In this document: piece after piece, positions 41,946-51,746 of the stretch | Layout of the letters: each line of letters opens with the position of its first letter | Numbering within the stretch: the first letter of the stretch is position 1 | Notes under the pieces: generated by a model | Database searches by the model: none | Told to the model about the DNA's origin: nothing | The model's input: the letters and a program-made list of their open reading frames with translations, nothing else | Assembly: GCF_000373565.1 (NCBI RefSeq) | Contig: NZ_KB891815.1 | Span: 1-64,000, forward strand | Source: Streptomyces sp. HmicA12 | Lineage (GTDB): Bacteria; Actinomycetota; Actinomycetes; Streptomycetales; Streptomycetaceae | DNA: 64,000 nt | Direction of reading: 5' to 3' | Position numbers and translations under genes: made by a program

Positions 41946-44165
41946 TCAGGCGAGGGAGGCGAGGGCCTCGTTCAGGGTCTGCGACGGGCGCATCACCTTG
42001 TCGGCCTTGGCCGGGTCGGGCTGGAAGTAGCCGCCGATGTCGGCCGGCGAGCCCTGGACCGCGATGAGCTCGTCGACGATCTTCTGCTCGTTGCCGGCGA
42101 GCGTCTCGGCGAGCGGCGCGAAGGCCTTCGCGAGCTCGGCGTCCGCGGTCTGCTTGGCCAGCTCCTGGGCCCAGTACAGGGCGACGTAGAAGTGGCTGCC
42201 GCGGTTGTCGATGCCGCCGAGGCGACGGGTCGGCGACTTGTCCTCGTTGAGGAACGTGCCGGTGGCGCGGTCGAGGGTCTCGCCGAGGACCTTGGCACGG
42301 GCGTTGTCCGTGGTGGTGGCGAGGTGCTCGAAGGAGACGGCCAGGGCGAGGAACTCACCGAGGGAGTCCCAGCGCAGGTAGTTCTCCTTGACCAGCTGCT
42401 GGACGTGCTTCGGGGCGGAGCCGCCGGCGCCCGTCTCGAAGAGGCCGCCGCCGTTCATCAGCGGGACGACCGACAGCATCTTGGCGCTGGTGCCCAGCTC
42501 CAGGATGGGGAAGAGGTCGGTCAGGTAGTCACGCAGCACGTTGCCGGTCACCGAGATGGTGTTCAGGCCCTCGCGGATGCGCTCGACCGACAGCTTGGTG
42601 GCGGCCTCCGGGTCGAGGATCCGGATGTCCAGGCCCTCGGTGTCGAACTCCGGCAGGTACGCCTCGACCTTCTTGATCAGCTGGGCGTCGTGGGCACGGC
42701 CCTCGTCCAGCCAGAACACGGCCGGGTCGCCGGTGGCGCGGGCGCGCGTGACGGCGAGCTTGACCCAGTCCTTGATCGGGGCGTCCTTGGTCTGGCAGGC
42801 GCGGAAGATGTCGCCCTCGGAGACGGCCTGCTCCAGGACGACGTCGCCGGCCTTGTTGACCAGGCGGACGGTGCCGGTGGAGGGGATCTCGAAGGTCTTG
42901 TCGTGGGAGCCGTACTCCTCGGCCTTCTGCGCCATGAGGCCGACGTTCGGGACGGAGCCCATGGTCGACGGGTCGTAGGCGCCGTGGGCGCGGCAGTCCT
43001 CGATGACGGCCTGGTACACGCCGGCGTAGGAGGAGTCCGGGATGACGGCGAGGGTGTCGGCCTCGTTGCCGTCCTTGTCCCACATGTGGCCCGAGGTGCG
43101 GATCATCGCCGGCATGGAGGCGTCGATGATGACGTCGGACGGGACGTGCAGGTTGGTGATGCCGCGGTCGGAGTCGACCATGGCGAGCTCCGGGCCCGCG
43201 GCCAGCTCGGCCTCGAAGGATGCCTTGATGTCGGCGCCGTTCGCGAGCGACTCGAGGCCCTTGTAGATGCCGCCCAGACCGTCGTTCGGGGTCAGGCCGG
43301 CGGCGGCCAGGTCGCCGCCGAAGCGGGCGAAGGTCTCCGGGAAGAAGGCGCGCACGACGTGGCCGAAGATGATCGGGTCGGAGACCTTCATCATGGTGGC
43401 CTTCAGGTGCGCGGAGAACAGCACACCCTCTTCCTTGGCGCGGGCGACCTGGGCGGTCAGGAACTCGCGCAGGGCGGCGACGCGCAGCACGGAGGCGTCG
43501 ACGACCTCACCGGCGAGGACCGGTACGGACTCGCGCAGCACGGTGGTGGTGCCGTTGTCGGCGACCAGCTCGATGCGCAGGGCGTCGTCGGCGGCGACGG
43601 TGGCGGACTTCTCGGTGGAGCGGAAGTCGTTCTCGCCCATCGTGGCGACGTTGGTCTTGGACTCGGCGGTCCAGGCGCCCATGCGGTGCGGGTGCGCCTT
43701 GGCGTAGTTCTTCACCGAGGCGGGGGCGCGGCGGTCCGAGTTGCCCTCACGCAGGACCGGGTTCACGGCGGAACCCTTGATCTTGTCGTAGCGGGCGCGG
43801 ATCTCGCGCTCCTCGTCGGTCTTCGGCTCGTCCGGGTACGCGGGCAGCGCGTAGCCCTGCTCCTGCAGCTCGGCGACGGCGGCCTTGAGCTGCGGGATGG
43901 ACGCCGAGATGTTCGGCAGCTTGATGATGTTCGCCTGCGGCGTCTTGGCCAGCTCGCCGAGCTCGGCCAGCGCGTCGGCGATGCGCTGGTCCTCGTTGAG
44001 GTGCTCGGGGAAGGCGGCGATGATGCGGCCGGCCAGCGAGATGTCACGGGTCTCCACGCGCACACCGGCGGTGGACGCGTAGGCCTCGATGACGGGCAGG
44101 AAGGAGTACGTCGCGAGGGCCGGGGCCTCGTCAGTGTGCGTGTAAATAATGGTCGAGTCAGTCAC
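41946..44165 (-). CDS. idh: NADP-dependent isocitrate dehydrogenase, monomeric type, right copy
   Basis: Exact 739-residue duplicate of the gene at 35496-37715, including the GTG start. Two intact copies of this TCA-cycle enzyme would be unusual and would show as doubled read depth or dosage. No divergence is visible between the copies. Confidence 0.93.
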   Translation of the reverse strand: MTDSTIIYTHTDEAPALATYSFLPVIEAYASTAGVRVETRDISLAGRIIAAFPEHLNEDQRIADALAELGELAKTPQANIIKLPNISASIPQLKAAVAELQEQGYALPAYPDEPKTDEEREIRARYDKIKGSAVNPVLREGNSDRRAPASVKNYAKAHPHRMGAWTAESKTNVATMGENDFRSTEKSATVAADDALRIELVADNGTTTVLRESVPVLAGEVVDASVLRVAALREFLTAQVARAKEEGVLFSAHLKATMMKVSDPIIFGHVVRAFFPETFARFGGDLAAAGLTPNDGLGGIYKGLESLANGADIKASFEAELAAGPELAMVDSDRGITNLHVPSDVIIDASMPAMIRTSGHMWDKDGNEADTLAVIPDSSYAGVYQAVIEDCRAHGAYDPSTMGSVPNVGLMAQKAEEYGSHDKTFEIPSTGTVRLVNKAGDVVLEQAVSEGDIFRACQTKDAPIKDWVKLAVTRARATGDPAVFWLDEGRAHDAQLIKKVEAYLPEFDTEGLDIRILDPEAATKLSVERIREGLNTISVTGNVLRDYLTDLFPILELGTSAKMLSVVPLMNGGGLFETGAGGSAPKHVQQLVKENYLRWDSLGEFLALAVSFEHLATTTDNARAKVLGETLDRATGTFLNEDKSPTRRLGGIDNRGSHFYVALYWAQELAKQTADAELAKAFAPLAETLAGNEQKIVDELIAVQGSPADIGGYFQPDPAKADKVMRPSQTLNEALASLA

Positions 44166-44224
44166 CGGGGGCTCCGCTCCACGTCTTCCATCGTCGGCAG
44201 TGTTTCTCAGTCTGCTCAATATTG

Positions 44225-44236
44225 CTCGACATCAAG
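44225..44236. promoter_or_regulatory. Imperfect dyad in the idh leader, right copy
   Basis: Reverse complement of the element at 35425-35436, in the same AT-rich patch upstream of idh. Confidence 0.33.
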
Positions 44237-44317
44237 ATATCTCGTGACCGGGTCATCTTCGAAAGGGGCCCGGTCAAGATCGCGAGGGCCCGTTCCCGGG
44301 CCCTCCGACGTGCCGCC

Positions 44318-46393
44318 TCAGCGGCCGCCGCTCCTCCCCCGCGCCAGCAGATACAGGAAGTACGGCGTCCCGATCACGGCCGTCATCAGGCCCGCGCCCA
44401 GCTGCGCCGGTGCGATCACGGTGCGGCCCAGGAGGTCCGCCGTGCAGACCAGGGACGCGCCGAGGAGCAGGGCGACCGGGAGGACGCGGACGTGGCGGCG
44501 GCCGACCAGGGCCCGGGCGGCGTGCGGGGCGACGAGGCCGACGAAGCCGATCGTGCCCGCGGCGGCGACCGCGGTGGCGCTGAGCAGGACACTGAGGACG
44601 AGGAAGCCCAGGCGCGCGCGGCTCAGCGGCAGGCCGAGCAGGCGCGGGGTGTCCTCGTCAAGCGCGACCAGGTCCAGCTCGCCGCGCCGGCTCACCGCCA
44701 CGGCGATGCCCGCGACGAGGACGATGGCCAGCGGCGCCGAGTCGGCCAGGGTCCGCCCGTACGTGGAGCCGGCGAGCCAGGTGAGGGCCTTCGTCGCGTT
44801 GAACGGATCGGTGAGGATGATCATGAGGCTGGTCAGGGCCGCGGCCCCGGTGGCGACGCCGAAGCCGACGAGGACGAGGCGGTTCTGCTGGAATCCGCCC
44901 TTCGCCGCGAGGCCGAACACGATCACGGCGCTGAGCGCGGCGCCCGCGAACGCTCCTCCGGCGACGCTCCACGTCCCCGCCATCGGGACCGTCGTGACGA
45001 GCAGGACCGCGCCCACCGCCGCGCCGTTGGTGACGCCCAACACCCCTGGTTCGGCGAGGGGGTTGCGGGTCACGGCCTGGATGAGTGTTCCGGCGAGGGC
45101 GAGCGCCGCGCCGGCGAGCAGGGCCGCGACGACCCGGGGCAGCCGGGTCTCCAGGACGAAGGAGACGGTCTGACCGGCCCTGCCCTGCGCCCAGTTGGCC
45201 ACGTCACCCAGCAGGAGCTTGCTGTCTCCGAGCAACAGCGCGGCGATCGCCACACCCACGGTCACGGCCACCAGAGCCGTGGTCGTGATGACGAAGGTCG
45301 TCCGGCTGCGCAGGCGGATCCGGTCGACGGCGGCGGCTCCGCCGGTGTCCCGGACCCGGGCCGCCATGACGACGAGGAAGACGGCGCCGACCAGGCTGGT
45401 GACGACGCCGGTGGGCACCGCGACGGCGGTGTCCGCCGCGACGAGGGCGCGCAGCAGGACGTCGGAGCCGAGGACGAGGGCCGCGCCGGTCAGTCCCGCG
45501 AACCCCAGCGCGGCACGGGACTTCGTGAACGCGTGGAACCTGCGGGTGAGCGCGCGTACGAGGGCGGGCGCGCACAGGCCGACGAACCCGATGGGTCCCG
45601 CGAGGGTGACGGCGGCCGCGGAGAGCAGCGCGGACAGGACGACGGCGATGATCCGGGTGGAGCGGACGGGGACGCCGACGCCACGCGCCGCGTCGTCGCC
45701 GAGCGCCAGGGCGTCGACGCGGCGGGCGATCAGCAGCAGACCGAGCAGGCCGACGAGCCCGACGGGCACCATCTGCAGGACGCCGTCGAAGCCGTTCTGC
45801 CCGATGCTGCCCTGGTTCCAGGCGTACAGGCCCTCCGTCTCCCGCGGGAACAGCAGGATCAGCCCCTGGGTGACGGCGGCCAGGCCGAGGGTGAGGGCGC
45901 TGCCCGCGAGGACGAGGCGGACGGTGCCCGCGCCGAGGCCGGAGAGCCCGAGGACGACGGCCGCCGCCGCGAGCCCGCCGACGAAGGCGACACCGGACGA
46001 GGCGACCAGCGGCAGCGAGGCCCCGGTGACGGCGGCGAGCCCGAGGGCGAGGTACGAACCGGCGTTGACGGCAAGGGTGTCCGGTGCGGCGATGACGTTG
46101 CGGCTGATCTTCTGCAGGGCGGTGCCCGCCATGCCGAGGAGGGCGCCGACGAGCAGTCCTGCGCACATCCTCGGCAGCCGGGAGGCGATGACGACGGACG
46201 CGTCACCGGTGTCGGCCCGGCCGGTGAGCGCCTTCCAGACCTCGGGGGCGCCGACGGCGGCCGTGCCCTGGGTGATGTCGACGGCCGCGAGGGCGGCGAC
46301 GAGGGTGAGCAGCGCGGTCGTCACCACGGCCGCACCCGTACGGGATGCGGCCACCTGGGGACGGGTGGTGGGTGCGGTGGTGGTGACGGCCAT
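44318..46393 (-). CDS. Fused FecCD-type siderophore permease, right copy
   Basis: Duplicate of the 691-residue double permease at 33268-35343, both halves intact. It is the last gene of the duplicated iron-uptake operon, which here runs right to left toward idh. Confidence 0.92.
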   Translation of the reverse strand: MAVTTTAPTTRPQVAASRTGAAVVTTALLTLVAALAAVDITQGTAAVGAPEVWKALTGRADTGDASVVIASRLPRMCAGLLVGALLGMAGTALQKISRNVIAAPDTLAVNAGSYLALGLAAVTGASLPLVASSGVAFVGGLAAAAVVLGLSGLGAGTVRLVLAGSALTLGLAAVTQGLILLFPRETEGLYAWNQGSIGQNGFDGVLQMVPVGLVGLLGLLLIARRVDALALGDDAARGVGVPVRSTRIIAVVLSALLSAAAVTLAGPIGFVGLCAPALVRALTRRFHAFTKSRAALGFAGLTGAALVLGSDVLLRALVAADTAVAVPTGVVTSLVGAVFLVVMAARVRDTGGAAAVDRIRLRSRTTFVITTTALVAVTVGVAIAALLLGDSKLLLGDVANWAQGRAGQTVSFVLETRLPRVVAALLAGAALALAGTLIQAVTRNPLAEPGVLGVTNGAAVGAVLLVTTVPMAGTWSVAGGAFAGAALSAVIVFGLAAKGGFQQNRLVLVGFGVATGAAALTSLMIILTDPFNATKALTWLAGSTYGRTLADSAPLAIVLVAGIAVAVSRRGELDLVALDEDTPRLLGLPLSRARLGFLVLSVLLSATAVAAAGTIGFVGLVAPHAARALVGRRHVRVLPVALLLGASLVCTADLLGRTVIAPAQLGAGLMTAVIGTPYFLYLLARGRSGGR

Positions 46394-46397
46394 GGTG

Positions 46398-47381
46398 CTA
46401 CTTCGTCAGCGCCTCGACGACGGAGTCGACGTACTTGCTCATCGACTCGGTGCCGCCGAACATCCAGATGCCGTCGGGCAGTCGGTGCACCTGGCCCTTC
46501 TTGACGAACGGCAGCGACGTCCAGACCTTGTCCTTGGTCAGGGCACCGGCGTACGGGGTGGCGTTCTTGTCGTCGTCGTTGCCGATGTAGGCGAAGTGCA
46601 CGTCGTCGGGAAGCTTGGTGAGCCCCTCGACGTCGGTGGCACCGAGGCCGTAGGCCTTGTCGCCCTTGACCGTCCAGGCGTTCTTCAGACCGAGCTTCTC
46701 GTTGACGCCGCCGATCAGCGAACCGCTGGTGTACGGCCGCACGGAGACCTGGTTGGACGCCACCCACCCGTCGGCGAAGGCGATGTCGGCACCGGCCAGA
46801 TCGGCGTCGGCGAGCGCCTTCTTCCCCTCGGCGAGCTTCGCGTCGAAGTCCTTCTTCAGCTGCGTGGACTTCTCGGTGGTGCCGGTGGCCTCGGCGATCA
46901 GGTCGAGGTTCTCCGTCATCTGGCCGACCGGGTCGGACGCGTCGGCGGACGTGACGGTGAGCACCGGGGCGATCTTGCGCAGCTGCTTGACGGCGGCCGC
47001 GGGGAGGTCGGTCGTCGCGACGACGAGGTCGGGCTTGATGGCGGCGACGGTGTCCATGCTCGGCTCACCGCGCGTGCCGATGTCCTTGGCGTCGTTCGTC
47101 AGCGGGGCGGCCGCGTCCCAGGTCTTGTACCCCTTGACATCGGCGACGCCCGCCGGGGCGACACCGAGGGATATCAGGCTCTCGACGACGTTCCACTCGG
47201 TGCCGACGACCTTCTTGGCGGGGCCGTCGAGCTTCACCTTCGCGCCGGTGGCGTCGGTGAGCTGGATCTTCTCGGTGCTCTTCTTGGTGTCGGCGTCCGC
47301 CGCGGGCTCGGTGGTGCCGCACGCGGTCAGGGCGAGAGCGGCGACGGTGGCGGCCGCCGTGGTGATCAGGAGGCGTCTCAT
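46398..47381 (-). CDS. Iron-siderophore substrate-binding lipoprotein, right copy
   Basis: Duplicate of the 327-residue lipoprotein at 32280-33263, with the same LTAC lipobox and the same ATGA overlap with the ATPase gene. Confidence 0.92.
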   Translation of the reverse strand: MRRLLITTAAATVAALALTACGTTEPAADADTKKSTEKIQLTDATGAKVKLDGPAKKVVGTEWNVVESLISLGVAPAGVADVKGYKTWDAAAPLTNDAKDIGTRGEPSMDTVAAIKPDLVVATTDLPAAAVKQLRKIAPVLTVTSADASDPVGQMTENLDLIAEATGTTEKSTQLKKDFDAKLAEGKKALADADLAGADIAFADGWVASNQVSVRPYTSGSLIGGVNEKLGLKNAWTVKGDKAYGLGATDVEGLTKLPDDVHFAYIGNDDDKNATPYAGALTKDKVWTSLPFVKKGQVHRLPDGIWMFGGTESMSKYVDSVVEALTK

Positions 47382-48214
47382 GAGGTGGTGCGCAGCCTTT
47401 CGGTACGTTCGTGATGACGGCCGAGGGCGCGCGTGCGCAGCCGGCCGGTGAGGGGGTCGGTGTCGACCTCGATGCGGATGCCGTACGTGGCGGAGAGCCG
47501 GTCGGCGGTCAGTACGTCCTCGGGGGCGCCGTCCGCGACGACGCGCCCCGAGTCGAGGAGCACGATGCGGTCGGCCACGGCCGCGGCCTGGTCGAGGTCG
47601 TGCAGGACGGCACCGACGGCGATGCCGTGGTCCTGCGCCAAGTCCCGCATCAGGTCGAGGAGTTCGACCTGGTAACGCAGATCGAGGTAGGTGGTGGGCT
47701 CGTCGAGCAGGAGCACGCCGGTCTGCTGGGCGAGGCAGCCGGCGAGCCAGACGCGCTGGAGCTGGCCGCCGGACAGGTGCTCGGCGCCGCGGTCCGCGAG
47801 CGCCGCGACGCCGGTCAGCGCGAGCGCGTGGTCGACCGCCTCCCGCCCGCCCGGGTCCGCCTTGCCCCAGCGCCCCCGGTACGGGTAGCGGCCGAACTCG
47901 ACGACGTCCCGCACCGTCAGGCCACTGGGCGTGGGCCGCCCTTGGGTGAGCAGGGCGACGCGGCGCGCGAACTCGCGGGGTCCGAGGGTGAGGCCGTCGG
48001 TGTCGCCGTCGAGGACGAGCGTGGCCGTCCTGGGCCGTTGCAGCCGCGCGAGCGTGCGCAGCAACGTGGACTTGCCGCTGCCGTTCGGCCCCACCAGGAC
48101 CGTCACTTCGCCCGGCCGCACGGTCATCGCCGCGTCGTGGACGACGTCGACGCCCTCGTACGCCACGGTGACGCCCGTCGCGGACAGTTCATGACCCTGG
48201 GGGCGTGGGGCCAC
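47378..48214 (-). CDS. Iron-siderophore ABC transporter ATP-binding protein, right copy
   Basis: Duplicate of the FepC/FhuC-type ATPase at 31447-32283, with the Walker A, signature and Walker B motifs unchanged. The same start ambiguity applies (GTG at 48214, or GTG at 48235 next to the iron box). Confidence 0.92.
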   Translation of the reverse strand: MAPRPQGHELSATGVTVAYEGVDVVHDAAMTVRPGEVTVLVGPNGSGKSTLLRTLARLQRPRTATLVLDGDTDGLTLGPREFARRVALLTQGRPTPSGLTVRDVVEFGRYPYRGRWGKADPGGREAVDHALALTGVAALADRGAEHLSGGQLQRVWLAGCLAQQTGVLLLDEPTTYLDLRYQVELLDLMRDLAQDHGIAVGAVLHDLDQAAAVADRIVLLDSGRVVADGAPEDVLTADRLSATYGIRIEVDTDPLTGRLRTRALGRHHERTERLRTTS

Positions 48215-48240
48215 GCTGGTCTCTTCAGCTTGCACGCGGC

Positions 48241-48259
48241 AAAGGTTAGCCTAACCTAA
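48241..48259. promoter_or_regulatory. Iron box, right copy
   Basis: AAAGGTTAGCCTAACCTAA, the complement of the left-arm box, before the duplicated siderophore uptake operon. A second box would add one more DmdR-type binding site to the genome. Confidence 0.88.
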
Positions 48260-48406
48260 GCACCGACCGGGAGGGGGTCCCGCGGGACGGTCGCATCACC
48301 CGCAAGAGGAAACTCGGCCAGAAAGTCGCCCCGCCATCAACTCGCCTTCACCGTAGGTGCGTTGCTGTGACACCTCCCCCTTCGAGTCGACATGGATCAG
48401 GCACCG

Positions 48407-48447
48407 AAAAGGCCGCCGCCCGGCCCGGAGGCCAGAGGGCGGCGGCC
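48407..48447 (-). terminator. Terminator of the secreted protein gene, right copy
   Basis: Mirror of the 11-bp stem plus T-run at 31214-31254, here reading right to left. Confidence 0.83.
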
Positions 48448-48464
48448 CGCCAGGTGTCAGCGGC

Positions 48465-51400
48465 TCACCGCACGGAGAGCCGGACCAGCCGGGTGCGCGC
48501 GGACGGCTCACCCTCCACCTGGAACGCGACATACCGGGCCGAACCATCGGCGGACAGCTGCCGAGTGGACCCGCGGCCGCTGGTCCGTCCCGCGTCGCGG
48601 TAGTCGATGCCGTCGTCGCTGAACTGCACGCGCCCGGTGGGCGCCGCGCCGGTCGTCCACTGCGCCTCCACGGCGCTGATCCGCTGGACGGCGCCGAGGT
48701 CCACGACCAGACGGCCGTCGCGGCCGGGCCGCCACGACGTGGCGGTGTCGCCGTCCACCGCCGCGCTCGGGTCCGACATCTCCTCGGGCAGCGGGCTGTT
48801 GGGGAAGACCTCGCGCCCCAGAGCCAGGTCCGGGTGCGGGAAGGCGGCGGCACCGCGCAGGTCGACCACGGTCTCCCGACGGGCGTGGACGGTGACGGAG
48901 GCGGTGCGCCCCTGTCCCTCGACCCGTATCCGGGCGTCCGCGCCGGACAGGCGCAGCCGCGCGCCGTTGTCCACCTGTACGCGCAGGCCCGTCGGCAGGG
49001 AGTCGCCCTTCGCCGGGGTGAGCGTGAAGCGGGTCGGCAGCAGGCGCGCGGCGGCCGCGTCGAGCCGGGCCTCGAACGTCGTGCCGTCCCCGGTCACGGT
49101 CTGGGTGCCCTCGAAGACCACGACGCGCGTACGGGACTGGGGGACGGCGACCGGCGTCGCGACGGGGTCGCCGGAGAGGTTGAACAGGCTCAGGTGTCCG
49201 TCGGTCAGCGCCGCCCGCACGGCGGTGTGCTCCGCGGTCGGGCCGCTCTCGCGGGCGAGGTCCCGCAGCTTCGTCGCGGACGCCTGGGCGAAGCCCTCGA
49301 CCACGAGCGGCGCCGCTGCTCCGTCGGACAGCACGATCGTGTCGCCGTAGACGGACAGGGGATGATCCGTGCCGCGCACGACGAGTCCGGCCCGGCCGTC
49401 GACGTCCAGCCAGCCGCCCCGGCTGCTCGCCTCGGGCACCGGCCAGGCCACCAGGTCCTGCCAGTCGGTGCCGTCCGCCGAGCCCTGGACGCGGTACGCA
49501 CGGCCCGCCGCGGCCTCCCAGCTGAGGGTGACCTCGGCGACCTCCTGGGCCATGCCGAGGTCGACGGCCAGCCAGCTGTCGGCGCGCGGACGATCGGCCT
49601 TGGAGACGGCCCAGCGGGTCGCGGCTTCGCCGTCCACCGCGAGCCCAGCCGCCTTGCCCGTGTCGGCGGAGGACGCCGTCGCCGCCTTGCCGCGCGCCAG
49701 GTCGGGACCCTCGGCGTCGGCTCGCGCCTCAAGGGCGTACAGGGAGTAGCCGTACGACGGGTCGGGGCGCACGCCCAGCATGCGGAGGTGGCGGACCGTC
49801 GCGCGCGGGAACGTCAGCCGGTCCACGCGCCCGCCCGCGTCGGCGCTCGCCGCGGGGGACGCGTCGGCCGCGCGGACCGACACCTGTCCCTCCTCGAAGC
49901 GGTACGTGCGGTTGCCGTCGAGCCCCTCGATTCCGGGCATCGTGAGGTTGTGGATCTCCAGGTGGCCCTCGCCCGCGGCCGTCCCGCTGCTCGCGTAGAC
50001 GACGGAGCCGGTGGGCAGAGTGGTGAATCCGGCGTGTCCGCCGTCCAGTCGCAGCAGGGTCGCGCTGCCGTCGAAGCCGTCACGGACCTTCTCGTACACA
50101 CGCACCGTGCGCCCGGCGACCTTGCCGCTCGTCGCGGGCAGGAACATGGGGGTGGCGCCGCTGAGCCGGAACAGCCAGTCGTCGTGCGCCGGCTGCCAGG
50201 TGAACTTCACGAATCCGGGCTTGGAGACGGCTCCCGCCCAGGCCGCGGGCGACTGGTGGGAGACGAGTCCGGGTCCGGTGCCGAAGTCGGTCACCCCCGA
50301 GGCGTGCGCGAACAGTTCGGCGCGCGAGTACGGGGTCACCTGGCGCTTCTCGGCCGCCGCCCACACGTGCAGGAGATAGCTGATGGCGATCTCGGCCCGG
50401 GCCTCGGGCTCGTACTTCGGCTCCCCGGAGAACTTCGCCAGCCGGTACTCCGGCGGATACTTCTGGTACGCCTCCAGCCGCTGCGCCAGCTCCTGTTCGG
50501 CGCGCGCCGCGGCCCGGTCGCCCAGCACCTGCGACAGGAACGCCAGGGGGATCACGTCCCGGCCGTAGAGGTGCTCGCGGTCATTGACCATCGGCATCAG
50601 CGGCTCGCCCGCGTCGCTCATCACGCCGAGCAGGGTCCGCCACAGCGCCGTGCCGTTCGGCTGGTGTGTGAGGACCTCGGGCAGCGGCCGGCCCGCGGTC
50701 AGGAAGTGGGCGGCGTTCCGCCCCGACGTGCGGAACAGCTCTTCCTGGTAGTGCGGGCCGAACGAGCCGTGGTTCTCCACGATGAACGTGTCGTAGAGAT
50801 TGCGGGCGGTGTTGCGCGCGACCGGCACGCCGTCGACCAGGGCCGGGTTGGCGAGGTCTGCGGGCGGCAGGCCCGTCTCGTTGCGCGACCACAGTCCGTA
50901 CGCGTCGCGCCAGTCGGCGGCGCGCGCGTCGTCGGACGCCCAGGCCAGGGCGGGGGCGAGCGACTGCGCGTAGACGCCCATCTCCTCCAGCTTGGTGTCC
51001 CCCTCGTGGCCGCCGGCCAGGCCGTGCGGCGTCCAGGAACCGGAGGCGGGGTCGTCGCCCGTGCCCAAGGCCGTGGTGTACGCGGCCTGCTCGCGGGTGA
51101 TCTTGTCGACGTTCGCCCGGGTCTCGGCGTCGAGGTCGTCCCAGAGCAGCCGGGCGGCGAGGACGAAGTACAGCTGGAAGGTCGTGTCGAAGAAAAGGGT
51201 GCGGCCCCACTCGGTGCCGCCGGTGAGCCGGTTCGAGGCGGCGAAGTGGCGCAGGGTGGCCACCGTGCGCCGGGCGAGTTCGTCGCGCGCGACACCGGCG
51301 AGGTCCGCGTCGTACGTGCCGTGGGTGAGCAGGAGGGCGTTGCCGAGCACCACGGCGAAGCCGAAGTCCTTCGCCGTGTAGTACCCCTTGGCCTCGTCCC

Positions 51401-51629
51401 ACTGCGTCTCCGACCAGCGGGTGTGCTGGAGCAGGACGCGGTGGTAGACGGCGGCGACGTCGTCCGGCGGGGTGCCGGTTCCGGCGGATGCGGTGGCGGT
51501 GCCGTCCGCCGCGTGGGCCCCGGCCGCGCCGAGTGTGCCCGGCAGCACGGTTGCCGCACCGGTGAGGCCGAGGAGTTGGAGCAGGCGCCTGCGGTTGATC
51601 AGGTCGACCGGGTCGTTCAGGGGCGGCAC
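48465..51629 (-). CDS. Secreted putative polysaccharide-degrading protein with discoidin-like domains, right copy
   Basis: Duplicate of the 1054-residue protein at 28032-31196: Tat-like leader, toroid/beta catalytic-like region and two F5/8-type-C-like units, all unchanged. It has its own copy of the GACAACGTTGTC operator. Confidence 0.74.
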   Translation of the reverse strand: MPPLNDPVDLINRRRLLQLLGLTGAATVLPGTLGAAGAHAADGTATASAGTGTPPDDVAAVYHRVLLQHTRWSETQWDEAKGYYTAKDFGFAVVLGNALLLTHGTYDADLAGVARDELARRTVATLRHFAASNRLTGGTEWGRTLFFDTTFQLYFVLAARLLWDDLDAETRANVDKITREQAAYTTALGTGDDPASGSWTPHGLAGGHEGDTKLEEMGVYAQSLAPALAWASDDARAADWRDAYGLWSRNETGLPPADLANPALVDGVPVARNTARNLYDTFIVENHGSFGPHYQEELFRTSGRNAAHFLTAGRPLPEVLTHQPNGTALWRTLLGVMSDAGEPLMPMVNDREHLYGRDVIPLAFLSQVLGDRAAARAEQELAQRLEAYQKYPPEYRLAKFSGEPKYEPEARAEIAISYLLHVWAAAEKRQVTPYSRAELFAHASGVTDFGTGPGLVSHQSPAAWAGAVSKPGFVKFTWQPAHDDWLFRLSGATPMFLPATSGKVAGRTVRVYEKVRDGFDGSATLLRLDGGHAGFTTLPTGSVVYASSGTAAGEGHLEIHNLTMPGIEGLDGNRTYRFEEGQVSVRAADASPAASADAGGRVDRLTFPRATVRHLRMLGVRPDPSYGYSLYALEARADAEGPDLARGKAATASSADTGKAAGLAVDGEAATRWAVSKADRPRADSWLAVDLGMAQEVAEVTLSWEAAAGRAYRVQGSADGTDWQDLVAWPVPEASSRGGWLDVDGRAGLVVRGTDHPLSVYGDTIVLSDGAAAPLVVEGFAQASATKLRDLARESGPTAEHTAVRAALTDGHLSLFNLSGDPVATPVAVPQSRTRVVVFEGTQTVTGDGTTFEARLDAAAARLLPTRFTLTPAKGDSLPTGLRVQVDNGARLRLSGADARIRVEGQGRTASVTVHARRETVVDLRGAAAFPHPDLALGREVFPNSPLPEEMSDPSAAVDGDTATSWRPGRDGRLVVDLGAVQRISAVEAQWTTGAAPTGRVQFSDDGIDYRDAGRTSGRGSTRQLSADGSARYVAFQVEGEPSARTRLVRLSVR

Positions 51630-51648
51630 GGGTGGTCCTCTCACGCGA

Positions 51649-51660
51649 GACAACGTTGTC
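51649..51660. promoter_or_regulatory. Candidate LacI operator O2, right copy
   Basis: The self-complementary GACAACGTTGTC, same distance from the secreted protein start as in the left arm. Confidence 0.68.
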
Positions 51661-51670
51661 AGCAGGGGGG

Positions 51671-51718
51671 CCGCCCCATAGTCGGCGTCCGTGGGACGTA
51701 CGTCAACGCATGGGGCGG
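51671..51718. terminator. Inverted repeat after the GH2 gene, right copy
   Basis: Mirror of the CCGCCCCAT/ATGGGGCGG stem with 30-nt loop described for the left arm. Confidence 0.43.
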
Positions 51719-51746
51719 AATTGATGCGAGGGCACAGGACGCCTGG